Of a DNA stretch of 64,000 nucleotides, positions 39,189 through 51,379 are shown piece after piece; the first letter of the stretch is position 1, and each line of letters begins with the position of its first letter. The DNA is from Nymphaea colorata (taxonomy: Eukaryota > Streptophyta > Magnoliopsida > Nymphaeales > Nymphaeaceae): assembly GCF_008831285.2 (NCBI RefSeq), contig NC_045138.2:15843934-15907933 (forward strand). Direction: 5' to 3'. Made by a program: the position numbers and the translations under genes. The notes under the pieces are model-generated. The model had not been told where the DNA came from. It was given only the letters and a program-made list of their open reading frames with translations, and made no database searches.

Positions 39189-42100
39189 GGCAGTGCTGCT
39201 ATCTGGAGCCAGAATGATGGTCGGTTTTGTTGCTCTCTTTTGGCAAATGCAGCTGATAATGGCAGGTTGGTGATTTCATGTGCTTCGTTGAGGAATCAAA
39301 AGCTCCCATTTAGTCCATGCTTGTCTGGCAACTCTTGCTTCTTCATTTACTATGGCACTTTCCTTTTTCCAAGCTTCTACTGTGCTTATGTAGGACGACA
39401 ACCATTTGTTTTTCAGACCCTCAAAAATGGTAATGGTTATGGTTTTGTTCTTGCACATTTATTGGGCTTCTTTGAACTGCTTTTCCTTGGATAGAAAAGC
39501 CCTGCATCAAAAGCATTGTTGGTTTTAATTTCTAGTTGTTCATTTGATATTGCTGTTCTGAAATTTTCGTACCTCTGGACACATGTAAATTAGCGTTTTT
39601 GCTTATGCACACTGAGTACAAGCATCGCTCTTGGGAATATTTTCCTCTTCCACGGACATGGTTTACAACTCTGGGCGGAACCAACTCTGATTCACAGATT
39701 GCCAAGAAAGCGGTATTCTTTTGGATGAATAGCAATATGCTTGCTTATGCCAAGTATTCAAGCACTTGAATGATTATCGTAAAAACTTCTTCTTCATATC
39801 AAAGTTTCTGGTAGAATATCGTGTATCAGTCCAATCCCTCATTGGGCTCCCTTTTGTTGTCTAAATGCTGTATTTGAAACTAATGAGGTTGGTGATGCAT
39901 GATTCAATGGTGAATTGATCCGTTGCTTTTAATCCTGCAGGTTGTCCTCTAGACTTGAGCGGCTCCAACTTCCCAGAAGCAGCTTCCGCTTGTTCTGAAC
40001 AAGACCGAGGGAACTGTTGTAGATATATGCATGCGTTTGTTGCTATTGCTGTAGCTCGATATGCGAATGTAACTGGCAGATTAGGAGTCCCTTCAGACAT
40101 GGTGGATGCCTGCCTTACTTCTGTTTCAGAAACACTAGAACTATACGGCATTCCATCCAATGCAACCAAATATTGCCAGCTGGGTGTGAAGATTCCTGTT
40201 GATTTTCGGTGTGATGGACGGATAACAGTTATGGAAATGCTTCTAGTACCAAAATTTGAGGATGTCATTCGTAATTGCAATATCTCTCTTTCTAAAGAAG
40301 AAAATTGCAGAAGTTGCTTAAACGCCATCATTCCATATCTTCACAATCTTGTGGGAGCCGAAGGTAATGCAATTTTGAGCACTTGCAGAGATGCAACATT
40401 TGCTACTCTTATAAGTCAGAGTGGAAATGTTTCATCTTTTGACATTGCAAGCTGCTTCTTTGGCGTTCGAAGACTTGGTACCCAGCCAGGTATATTCTGC
40501 TAGCTCTCTAGGTTATTCAGCATTTGCAAGATGGATGGCATTTCCACACATATCTATTTCAAAATCACATGTATACGCACAAGACCTAATTGCCCCTCTT
40601 GCCATAAGCTTAATCTGCTTTTGGTTCGTGTCAGATGTATATTAGTTAGCATAATGGCATCATGTCATCTGGTGATTGTTAGTTCTTGAAGTGGTTGTCA
40701 AGGTGATTTATCATCAACATATCATCTTAGTACAACTCTTATGATATATTCATATTTGTAATAACCGGTATTGAACCTCATGCATTTCAATCTGAGGCCT
40801 ATATGTTCTAATTTCCAGTTTTAGGTCTCCATGGTTGTTTAGGTATCTGCTTTCCATTGAAAATTCTTCATGCAGCTAGGAAGCCCTCTGATGTTATAGA
40901 GGGGTTGCCTTATTGCCAAAATCAGAGAATTCGCCTAAGTCCAATTTTTTATATCAATAAGCTTCCTAATAGTGATCCTTGCTGGTGGCCCTGGACAGAG
41001 ATAATTGAATGTAGACAGGGACATATGGTGGATGTTTCTGTGCCATGAAATACTACAAAATTGAAAGCTATACATGGATATAAAATAGAAATCAAACAAT
41101 AAATTGCCAAGAAGTAGAACACAAACTAGAGACATGTCTTATCAAATTCACTCAAGCAGCTAGTATGACCTATCCTTGCTTAAGTATCAGGATTACTGGA
41201 GGCACATATTTTTGTTGGCTATATTGGAGAACAAAACAATCAGTCTCACAACTTTGTGTGCAATGCCCTGCTATTCTATCTTTTTGGTGATTCAAGGCTG
41301 TAGGTGGAGATTATCTTTGTAACTGGATCCCTCAATCATTATCATTAACATTTGCACATTTCAACTTACGGTAACAACTATGATTTTGGGACCTTTTGCT
41401 TAAGAGTTATCTCCGCGTCACTTCTAAAATTCACTGATGCTTTGCTTCTGGCATTTCAAGCAGCTATCAAGAAAAAAAAATTCATGAAATCTAAATTATC
41501 ATTCTATGGATTATATTCATGGGGAGTATGTTATGAGCTGATTGTCTCACGGTTTCAGTATCTGGGCCATCTCCGAAGCTGCTTACACCTCAGCCTTCTT
41601 CAAGTTCACCGGTAACTTCCCCTACTCCTAATCAGCAGCCAGCGCATTCTCTAAACAAGGAAGAGCACCATCCATATCACCTCACATTAGTGCCACGCAT
41701 TGGAATCGCTGTGACAGGGATGGCTTTTCTATTATTAGTCATCCTGATACTCCTTATACACAGAAAAGCCAGAGAACTTAAGGGATCTCCTACCACTGAT
41801 ACTGGATCATGGAAAGATTTTCATCGTCACTGGAAAATTCCTAAATGTCAGGAAGGTACTTTACTATTTTGCTTTTCTACTTAGTTTATTGAAAACTTAT
41901 TACAGAAACAACAGTTTAAAGGGTAGCAGTGATGCAGGTTCCTCTCCAGTTTTCCGCAGGTTCAGCTACAAAGAGATGAAGAAGGCCACAAGCAATTTTA
42001 GTACCGTCATAGGGAAGGGGGGGTTTGGAACTGTTTATAAAGCTGAATTTGAGAATGGTTTCACTGCTGCTGTGAAAAGGATGAATAAAATTTCAGAGCA

Positions 42101-43931
42101 GGGAGAGGATGAATTTTGCAGAGAGATGGAACTTCTGGGCAGGCTTCATCATCGTCATCTTGTGGCTCTTAGAGGGTTTTGTGTTGAGCAAAACGAGAGG
42201 TTCCCCTTCTGACTTCACAATATAGCATGTGCATCAACTTTTCCTTTCTTATTTTTAATTAGTTTATGTGACCACAAACAGGTTCCTGATCTATGAATAC
42301 ATGCAAAATGGAAGCTTGAAGGACCATCTTCACTGTAATGTTCTAAGCTTCTTCTGTCGATGTGAGGATCCTTATTTTCTGGTTATATGTCAATTAGTGA
42401 CCGCTCTTCTCTTTTGCACGTTGCAGCTCCAGGAAAAGTTCCACTAAACTGGAAAATAAGAGTTCAGATTGCCATAGATGTGGCGAATGCTCTGGTATTA
42501 TATACTATTATATATTTCATGATCACATTTAGGTTAATTTTATGGAAACATGGCTAGCGAGAAGCAAATGCACAGAAATCATCACCTTGTTCTGCTGACG
42601 GTCATGCTGTTTTCCTAATTATATTTGCTGGTCTTTCCTGCTGGCAGGAATACCTTCATTTCTATTGTGATCCTCCTCTCTGCCACAGAGATATAAAGTC
42701 TAGCAATATTCTGCTCGACGAGAATTTTGTTGCAAAGGTGAAATTTTCCTTGCCCATTTATATTGTTGCTTCAATATTTGTAAAGAAAAAATGAATATGA
42801 TGAATCTAAAAATTGGGTCCTTCACAAGTTGAAGTGAACACAGAATGTGGTTATAAGTCATAATTTGTATGAAGAGCTTATTGCCCACAATATTGGACAT
42901 TTTGAGATGCTGATGGAGTTGTATAACTGTAGGCAAAAGATTTATTTTGCAAGTTTAGTCTAATGCTGTCAGCTCTGATGTTTTGACTGGTTAATGGGTA
43001 TGGCAGCCAAAGGAGCACTTTTTGCCTGAAGACTTTTGTTGTTTTCCTTAACCTTCTATGAATGGAAAACCTTTTTCATTGCAAAACTTTTCGCTGCGCG
43101 AAACTTTTTGAAACATTCAATTGTTCTGGCAAACTATCCTCAACATGACCAAGCAATAGACTTCATGCTTTCAGAACTTATTATACATTGTAAGTCAACA
43201 TCCCCAGGTTGCAGATTTCGGCCTTGCACATGCTGCAAGGATAGGTGCAGTCAGCTTTGAACCAGTGAACACCGACATACGAGGAACTCCAGGTATTTAG
43301 TATAATATAATACTCTAGAACATATTTGGGTGGGCCTGTATGCTTGTATCAACATAATTTGGCTGGTTCTTGCTAAAAGAAGTTCTTCATTTCAGGTTAC
43401 ATGGATCCTGAGTATGTTGTGACGCAGGAACTTACAGAAAAGAGTGACATATACAGCTATGGAGTTTTGTTGCTCGAACTTATTACAGCACGGAGGGCAA
43501 TACAGGATAGCAGGAACTTGGTGGAATGGTCTAGGAAATTTATGACATCAACATCAAGCCTACCTGAGATGGTTGATCCAATAATTGCTGATGCATATGA
43601 TTTTGAACAACTTCATACTATGGTGAGAATTGTGAGATGGTGCACGCAAAGAGAAGGAAGATCCAGACCATCGATCAAGCAGGTCCTTAGGTTGCTTCAG
43701 GAGAGTTTGGACCCCGTCCGGAGTACACTGGCTCAGGTTGCACAGGATGAAGATGGAGGGGGAGAAGGCACCAGGAATAAAGGGAAATTTCACAGGAACA
43801 GTGATGCAATAAGTCAAAATGGTGATGCTAGATATTTACAGTCATCATCCAGTACATCCAGGTCATATTGTAGTAGAAGTTTCTTGCTTGATACAGGTTC
43901 ACCTCCATCTCCAACTGGTCTATCAGTGTGA
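39187..43931 (+). CDS. SPARK-domain receptor-like protein kinase (At1g49730-like)
   Basis: Nine coding exons: 39187-39265, 39941-40489, 41559-41855, 41938-42199, 42282-42334, 42427-42494, 42648-42737, 43208-43292 and 43396-43931. Together they give 672 residues in phase. A signal peptide (about 1-26) is followed by a Cys-rich SPARK ectodomain (28-208, starting [10 protein letters not shown], with [10 protein letters not shown]). Next come a Ser/Pro-rich spacer, one membrane span (257-276) and a Ser/Thr/Tyr kinase. The kinase has GKGGFGTVY (334-342), lysine K355, HRD (449-451) and DFG (469-471), so it is an RD kinase that should be active. The C-tail is Ser-rich. The acceptor at 41938 was chosen because it alone keeps the frame with exon 3. 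The same domain order is found in the ARK1/KIN3 kinases linked to arbuscular mycorrhiza; whether this gene is in that clade is untested. Ligand unknown. Confidence 0.92.
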
Positions 43932-46266
43932 AAATACGAGAAATGGACAGTCTTATTCTCTGGGTTCGTCTGGCAGCTGTGGGCACTGAGATAGTCTTAA
44001 ATTCCAACAGCTGGATTATGGGCTGGGCAGTTAACCCTGGCATAGGTATTCTGTTTTATTTGGCTGAGTTGTTCTCCTATAGCCATCTATAGCGGCATCA
44101 TCCTCCAAGGTGTCATGTAGCTCATACTATTATTTTTTAATTTTTAGATGAATCTTGTTTTTTTATATATATATATTCTGGGTATGTTCTTTTTTCTGTC
44201 CCTCTTTGTGTAATATGTAACTGTGGCAGCAGGCAAGTTCCATGAGTAGTGGTAATACTTGAAAAATCATGCCCCTGTCAATTTGGAAAATTTTGTACAT
44301 CTCAATGACTTTGTATATTTGAGCAGTGTAAGTCATGGTAGTTAGATCCAGCAACCATTACTAAATTAAGCAATGTTAAATTGAACTGTTGATATTTTTT
44401 ATCTGCAGAATTCTAAATTAAAAATTACTTGAAAAATCACACCAATCAATTTGGAAAATTTTGTATATCCAAATGACTTTGTATTCGGGAAGTGGAAGTC
44501 ATGCGAGAAGATCGAGCAACCAATAAATTGAACAATATTTATGATTTTTTTTTATGTGCAGCATTCCAGATTATATATGCAGGATTTTATATATGATATA
44601 ATTAGAAAACTGACAATCTATAACTTTAATCGTTTGACAATAGGTACTACAATTTTATGATGAAAGTTTCATTGTTGTCCTTTGATGTTACAAGTATCTA
44701 CATGATTACATAATTCTACGTGTTTCATGTTAGACCTTTCCAAAATGTGCTGTATATTGCTCATGCCGAAGCCTCATCTTGAGATAAAGTATTATTTTTG
44801 TAGCTTGATTTTTAACCTCAAACATACCATGCTTTGTTTTTTCCTTCTCCTGCTGTCAAGTGTTTATTTGGAGTCTGGACAACCTGCTGCCTGGAGAGAT
44901 ATGCTAGGAATGTGTTTTCCTTGAACTATTCTATGTTTATTGTCTTCAGGCTCTGATACATATAGGTGTTCTTCGTTCTCATGCCCAATAGATATTTAAC
45001 AAGAATTCATGAACATCTTATTTCCACTTTGATATCAGCCATATAAAGACGTAGAATATAAAATTGTCAATCTATGTCATGGATAGTTGACCAAATGGCA
45101 TTTAGCACGACATTGTAAGTATTTTGGTGCACGTGTAGGGTGAACCATGAGGATTCGGTCCAGCCAGGAACCTATAGCAGTGACCCTGGGCTCGGCCCCA
45201 GCCGACCTAATTATAATATATATATATATAATTAGACTGGTACGACTAGTTATTGGGTGAGCCCAAGGCCTTATTTCACCACCCGGGCCGGGTACCCAAA
45301 AGGCCGTCAAGTGCCTTGCCGAACACGCAGCTTTACTCGTGTGGGTGATCTCATATTTAAGGACCTTGTTCAAAAGTAGAGATGATAATACTGCACATTT
45401 GTTCTTATCAGTGTGCATCAGTAGTGTAGGCCAGAAAGGATGCTACTGCACATATGTTCACCAAATAAAAGTACCCCAACTGTGGATAGTATAACTTCAT
45501 AGTTTGTTTGGACATCAATTGGAGTCGATCACTTGCTATTGCAGGGAAAAGACCAGCTACTCTTTCAAGAACATGAGAGTCTGGTTCTTTTGGAAGATAT
45601 TTTATATCAATATTATTGACAGCATTTGAAGATCGACGGTTCTACAGCATGCAATAGTTGTTTTATACCATTGCACTCTCATGAAAGAAAGGATGAACTT
45701 GATCACTAATGATCTTATTGAGCACGTCCATGAAAAGAAAGGAGAATAATACTTCGGCTGGTTGGACAAAGGTTGAACATTTAGCCAAGATGATCAATAG
45801 TATGAATCATTCAAGAGTGATGTAGCCGCATGTTTCTGAGGATAAAGTTGTGGAAATACTGATATCCTGGAGAATATTGATGAATGAACAAAAACAAGTG
45901 CATATGCAACAATGCTGAACAGGATATGTAAGGGCATCTTGACCAGGTTGCATCTGATATCTAAAGAAAGTTTCAAAATGTCATTAATATCATGTTCATT
46001 TGAGTGCTTGACAATTTGATGATCCATCAATGCACACGAGTTCTTTATGTGCAGCTGTCAAATCCAAGATAATCATCCGGTTACCTATATGGACTTGCAT
46101 TTGCTATTTAGCATGGGCACAATTTCTCCCATAGAATCATCTTCGCCTATTTGGTGAAAGTGGAGTATGGGGCGTTAATGATCAGCTACTGCTAGAAGCT
46201 CTTTATGATTGTAATCATATTTTGACGATTGAGCAATTAAATTCCAGATACACTTGCAGCATTTTC
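43932..46266. other. Intergenic region between kinase and first subtilase
   Basis: Kinase 3' flank, then a tandem duplication (44253-44568), a GC-richer patch around 45130-45330 interrupted by a short AT run, and the 3' flank of the minus-strand subtilase. Open frames here are short and unrecognised. Confidence 0.5.
44253..44568 (+). repeat. About 160-bp tandem duplication downstream of the kinase
   Basis: The first copy (44253-44413) and second copy (44423-44568) share ACTTGAAAAATCA, CAATTTGGAAAATTTTGTA and AATGACTTTGTAT, and each ends in a T-rich run plus TGCAG. They are diverged by substitutions and small indels. Confidence 0.8.
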
Positions 46267-48576
46267 CTAATGAACAATAGCTACTATAGGACTCGAGACA
46301 ATGTGTTCAGATTTTTCATCAGTCCACCTCAGGTACCCATAAGCCACTCGAGTTCCCTTCTGCCCTGCCGACAGAGCTTCTTCATCAACCTCTAAATGTA
46401 ACCTGAAAATCTGCTTATCGTTCCTTTCACTAAAGGTAAGAGAAGAAGGTGTGATGATCACCTTCATTCCCTTTGGGACATCTACTGCTGAACTGTAAAC
46501 TGCATCTGGCAACCCCACATTGGTAAGCACCCTGATAAAGGTCTTATTTTTAGGATATGATGGTACATCTGTTTTGTTGAAGACAGCAATGAACGAAGGG
46601 TAGTTCAGGTCTCCCTTGTCAAGTTTGCACTCCCACTTGCGCAGTCTCAGCATTGCCATCATCTGCTTGGTAGTGTAGTTAAGTGTGCATATGAAGTTGA
46701 CATAATCCTGAAAGTCTAGATCATATATGAGCCCAGGGTCCATGGCTCGGTTTGGGTCAACATGACCAGATCCAAAGTCAAGAGGTGTGGCAGGTTGGCT
46801 TGTCCCTTCATTTCTGATAATTGCATGTCTGTTGTCATATATTTGAGCTGTAGTCATGATAGCAGACTTTATGGCTGCTGCACTCCAGTCTTGGTGCACA
46901 GATCGGACCAATGCAGCTACTGCAGCTACATGGGGCGATGACATTGATGTCCCTGAGTCAAGTGCATATGTAGAAACAAGTTTGTCTGAGCGATATTTTG
47001 CAGTTGGATTGTGTGGTACCCAAGCAGCAAGCACATCCTTCCCTGGAGCTAGAACATCAGGCTTAAGTACCATTGGGCTAATTGGATTTGGCCCTCTTGA
47101 AGAGAAATACGTTACCTGAGGTGCTGGTTTTGCATTGTGCTTTGTGATCTGGAAAGTCATCTCTTTCACAGTAGCATTAATTGTTTGTGAAGCATACTGT
47201 TTAACTCGATCAGCTTCCGATGGTTGCACAACCAGACTAGGAATGTATAAGCTGTCTGGTTCCAACAACATGGTATGACCTACAAAGATGCCCGCTGCAG
47301 CACCAGCTCGATTCACTTCATCAATCTGATTAAAGATATTAGTCTGGTTGTTCATATCACAGAGCACAACTTTTCCAGCAACCTGGCTAACCTCAAGAGA
47401 GGAGTTCAAGCAGGAGGCCTTAGAGATGTTGCTTCTGTCATAATACAGTGGCAGATCAGCAATATAAATACTTAGAGGAAAGTAAGATGTTCCATGGAGC
47501 ATAAAACCATTTCCTAGAGTTAAAGAGGCAGAAAAACTTCGGTCTGTGGTGCCTGCACCAACCGTCATGATCCAAGGTGCACCATTCAAGACAGAGTACC
47601 ATGATGAGCCACTGTTTCCTGCTGAGCAGCTGACCAGTATCCCCCTTCTGACTGCTGAGAGAGCACCGATGGCAATAACATCCTCATGGTAAGGTGATGC
47701 TGGTTTGAATGCGAGAGAGAGTGACATCACATCGACCCCATCAGCAATAGCTTGATCTATTCCAGCAAGCACATCAGTGGCAGCACTGCTGTCATCATCA
47801 GAAGACCAGACAACCTTGTATATAGCAACACGAGCAGCAGGGGCAATTCCTTTTGCAGAGCCCTTAGCATAGCCAAAGTACTCCACATTGTGAACGTAGT
47901 TTCCTGCTGCTGTGGATGACGTATGGGTGCCATGTCCATCGAAATCTCTTGGAGAGTCATAATCAAAGTCCTCGATGTGTAGTCCACTTGCTCTCAGTCC
48001 CTTGCTGAAAGACCGAGCTCCAATCAGTTTCCGGTTGCAGAGTGACATGCTGAATGTAGTTCGATTCTCACACCTTCCTTTCCATCGGTCTGGAACTGGT
48101 GACAAGCCATGGTCATCGAAGCTCTTGCTCTCAGGCCATATTCCTGTATCTAGTATGCCAATGATTATGTCACTGCCATATGATGATTCTGGCCATATGC
48201 CTGAAGTTTTTGACAGTCCTAGGAACTTGGGAGTGTAAGTTGTGAGGAGCTGTCCGTACGAGTCTGGGTATGAGGCAACATGAGCAGGGTGATTCTCAAG
48301 CTCTGCAAGCTCAGAGAATGTGAGCCTGGCACTGAATCCATGCATGGCATGAGTATAAGTGTAAAGCAGCCTATCCTCCATCGCAGATGATGGCAATGAC
48401 GATGATGATGAGAGTGATGCCAGGGTTGAGAGGTGCCACTCTTCATGGGTAGAGAAACTGGTTGGTCTCTTTGAGTGGTCCATATGAATGATGTAGGTTT
48501 TGTGCTCTTCCACAGCCCATGTGAAATTGAGACAGGTAAAGCAAAGAAGGTTGAGGAGAAGAAGAAAGGAGCCCAT
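46267..48576 (-). CDS. SBT1.9-like: Subtilisin-like protease, SBT1 group (SBT1.9-like), copy 1
   Basis: Intronless frame of 769 residues. Signal peptide (about 1-21), I9 propeptide (27-111, TYIIHMDHSKRP to the FSARL strand), then the S8 catalytic domain. The triad is D143 (ILDTGIWPES), H215 (DGHGTHTSS) and S544 (SGTSMSSPH), with oxyanion asparagine N321 (CSAGNSGSS). A PA domain is inserted at about 370-475, and a fibronectin-III-like domain closes the protein (about 665-769). All catalytic residues are present, so it should be a functional secreted serine protease of the cell wall. The single-exon structure is usual for SBT1 genes. Its sequence resembles Arabidopsis At5g67090 (SBT1.9), and the second copy in this window lies 10 kb away on the other strand. 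Substrate unknown. The start is the only ATG ahead of the signal peptide. Confidence 0.95.
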   Translation of the reverse strand: MGSFLLLLNLLCFTCLNFTWAVEEHKTYIIHMDHSKRPTSFSTHEEWHLSTLASLSSSSSLPSSAMEDRLLYTYTHAMHGFSARLTFSELAELENHPAHVASYPDSYGQLLTTYTPKFLGLSKTSGIWPESSYGSDIIIGILDTGIWPESKSFDDHGLSPVPDRWKGRCENRTTFSMSLCNRKLIGARSFSKGLRASGLHIEDFDYDSPRDFDGHGTHTSSTAAGNYVHNVEYFGYAKGSAKGIAPAARVAIYKVVWSSDDDSSAATDVLAGIDQAIADGVDVMSLSLAFKPASPYHEDVIAIGALSAVRRGILVSCSAGNSGSSWYSVLNGAPWIMTVGAGTTDRSFSASLTLGNGFMLHGTSYFPLSIYIADLPLYYDRSNISKASCLNSSLEVSQVAGKVVLCDMNNQTNIFNQIDEVNRAGAAAGIFVGHTMLLEPDSLYIPSLVVQPSEADRVKQYASQTINATVKEMTFQITKHNAKPAPQVTYFSSRGPNPISPMVLKPDVLAPGKDVLAAWVPHNPTAKYRSDKLVSTYALDSGTSMSSPHVAAVAALVRSVHQDWSAAAIKSAIMTTAQIYDNRHAIIRNEGTSQPATPLDFGSGHVDPNRAMDPGLIYDLDFQDYVNFICTLNYTTKQMMAMLRLRKWECKLDKGDLNYPSFIAVFNKTDVPSYPKNKTFIRVLTNVGLPDAVYSSAVDVPKGMKVIITPSSLTFSERNDKQIFRLHLEVDEEALSAGQKGTRVAYGYLRWTDEKSEHIVSSPIVAIVH

Positions 48577-48761
48577 ATTTGTTCACCTTGATCAGGGTAG
48601 TGGAATACCCTGCAATGGCTATCGGGGAGCTTTGTTTTGATTCATATAAGAGAGAGATGAACTCGGGTGAAGCCAAAAGAAGGAAATTGTAAAGAAACAC
48701 AGCAGATGGCTAAAGCAGATCTCTTCATATATTCGTTCGCTGCATTGAGGACATACATGTA

Positions 48762-48819
48762 AACCGTTTCAGCATGATAATTACATAAGTAACCGTTTCA
48801 GCATGATAATTACATAAGT
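48762..48819 (+). repeat. 29-bp exact tandem duplication upstream of subtilase copy 1
   Basis: Two perfect adjacent copies (48762-48790 and 48791-48819) of a unit beginning AACCGTTTCAGCATGATAAT. They lie about 190 bp upstream of the subtilase ATG, so in its promoter region. Confidence 0.95.
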
Positions 48820-49084
48820 AAAATCAGGAAGGAAACACAATCAAGAGAATATTAAGCTGGATTCTTCCAGCTGTGATGATGATTTCTTCCAGAAAACAAC
48901 TACAAGTCTGTTCTTGCAGTTTACAGAATGCAATCACGACAGCTAAGGATAATGTTACCTTTTTAGCCTCCTCTACCGATGCTGCTGAGATTTCAGTAAA
49001 TATGACAGCTTATATGTTAAGAGAAATCAAATATCAGTAACTGCCTGTATTGTTATGCAGGCTAAAATCCATGTTCTATTCTTA

Positions 49085-50060
49085 CTCTATAGCAAGTTAT
49101 TGCTTCACATCTTTATATAGCTCAAGTTGAGGATTTACTTTCAGACAAAACAGATGATGCTCTTTTGGGTTATTTGGCAGCAGAAACACTTCAAGTGTCC
49201 CATGAATATGCTCAAAAGATGAATATGATCAAAAGATTGGGGCAGATTCATCAAACACTAGAATCTGCCTCAATCTTTAGAACAGATTCACGGGACATGC
49301 TCAAAGTGTTCATACTGCCAAACTACCTCTTGGGAATAGGGGCAAAACACTTTTTGCTTTTGTTTTCTCTAAGAAACTTAGTTGTTGGACTGAATCTTTT
49401 GGAAAAGCCAAGTTGGATGCTTTCAGTGAAATGTTTAGACGTCACATCAATGGAATCTTGTACGCAAAATATTATGGAAAGTTGACTAGTCATAAAACAG
49501 AATTTAGGCATGCAGGGTTTCCCATGTTTATTTTACACAGTTACATCATTCACTGGATTACATTCCGACATACTTGACCAACCAAATGAGAAATAATATC
49601 CGTAAGTTTATTGAATTATTATTTATTAACCTGCAGTGCTACAATATCACATACTGAAATTTTAGAACTATAACGTGTATATGGAAAATAACTATTTACT
49701 CTCTCTCTCTCTCACGAACACACACATAATTCGGTTTTTCTTATCGCTCTTCACTTGTACAGGCAACAAGTAATTGTCAGGTTCTTTGTACAATTCATCT
49801 TAAGGGATCTCTCTCTTTTGCTGTTTTGCTGACAATCATTCAAGTTGGAAAACAACTTTTCTTTTAGGTTTTGTCAAGACTTATTTTATTCATATCATCA
49901 TCATAATCATGTATCTTTTCTTTTATTTTACTATTGCTCGGAGTTCTTGAGCGGAAATGGTACTGAAAGGGTGACTTTTAATAAAGCCATCTTCATTGCA
50001 CACTGCAAGGTGTCCTCTCAATGAACAACAATTGGGTCTAACAAAATCCCAAAACCGGAC
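49085..50060 (+). repeat. Subtilase-flank unit, diverged copy D
   Basis: Shares in order with the other units CTCAAGTTG.GGATTT, ACAGATGATGCTCT, AGTTGGATGCTTT, GAAATGTTTAGACGTC, CATCAATGGAATCTTG, AGGCAACAAG and a CT-rich run. It is more diverged and truncated. It reads in the plus direction, although the nearest gene is the minus-strand subtilase. No intact coding frame. Confidence 0.6.
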
Positions 50061-51379
50061 ACTTTAAACTAAAAGTTGCAAATAACTCTAATTACTTGAA
50101 TTTGTTACTTCAGAAACTACCAAGCTGCATTAAGATGGTCGAATCCTCCAATGTTCTCCACACCAAGAAAGATCAAGAACCAGCTGATTAAAAGAAAAAA
50201 ATCACACATCCTTGGCCTAAATACTTTGTGGCAGCTTATAATCGGTAATTCATAGGATCAGATGGTGAAATGGGTGTTAAGCAGGAGCTAATCCATGGCT
50301 TCGGAGGTGAAGACCTACTTAAAGTCCCACGCCTGCCAATCTGCACCTAGAGGATCCTCATAGTGGCCATACTTATGCGGGCTCGCCCAGATTAACTTGC
50401 TCTGATCTCCATACTTTTCCTCATTCTAGAAGCATAAACTCAGGAGCTTCTCTAAATTAATATCACATGGAGCATCTTCCTAATCAATGAGCATGGCACT
50501 ACAGCACTTTGATCATAAGTTTTGTGAAAGACCACATGTTTCAGTAGCTCCGTACGCTGCAGCTTCGGAATGGTTCCAAATCCAAGGAAGTGGCGCGTCC
50601 CCGGTGTCTGCATATATTCACAAAGAGCAATAAGTGGACCCAAAGTTCCTTGATTCAAGAATGCAACTGAGTTGGATTTAGATAGGCAAGGTTTGAGGAT
50701 TATATACTTTGATGGATCAGAACTGTTACAGCAAAAAAAAAAAAAAAAAGAGAAACTCAGAAGCAGAAACTTCAACAGAAGAGATTCAGGCCAGATATAG
50801 CTATTACCATATCATTAATTCTCTCAATCGGACTTAAAATCAGATCCCATTTAAATCCCACAAAACCATATGCCGATTTTTGCGTGGAATCAGAGCCAGA
50901 AACCTGTGAAAGTTGAATGTTCGTTAGACCCAACAAGGAAATTCCAGTTACATCGCTGCCTCCGGTCAGTAATCCGATGTTGGTCGGCACTTTATCAAAT
51001 CCAACTACTTGAATTTGGATTAAGAATCAACACATGATATCACATGATATCCGAATCCTTGAAATCAACTCAGAAGTACATCCAAACTGATTTACATCCC
51101 ATCCCTAGTTAAACAGATCACCCTTTTGGTTTAGAGTGTTCGGGCTAGCAAAATGGGGTAAACAAAAAACCAGATTAGTGTATAAACAGAAATCCAGCTC
51201 TTCAAATCCAGGAACTTAACTTTGGGATGTAAAATACCAGAAGCGCTGGCACACTTCATTCGTTCTTTTAAAGAGAGAGAGATAGAGAGAGAGAGACTGC
51301 TCAATTGACCCATGTTGTAACCATTGGAAAAAAGAAAGAGAGGAAAATTATTATGAATGCCATATATATATTACAATAT
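50061..51379. other. Unassigned DNA between repeat units D and A
   Basis: Two adjacent minus-strand open frames (50452-50775 and 50772-50990) lie here. Neither has a motif I know, and a poly-A/T tract separates them. A GA-rich run is at 51268-51297. No gene is supported. Confidence 0.4.

Noticed and set aside
38996-39217. Frames encoding THTHTH and ERERER repeats
   Set aside because: Translation of the CA/GA microsatellite; the first has no ATG start.
47275-48238. Plus-strand frames inside subtilase copy 1
   Set aside because: Shadows of the 769-residue subtilase frame on the minus strand.
50452-50990. Two adjacent minus-strand frames that could be joined as one gene
   Set aside because: No known motif in either, a homopolymer tract at the junction, and no convincing splice sites.
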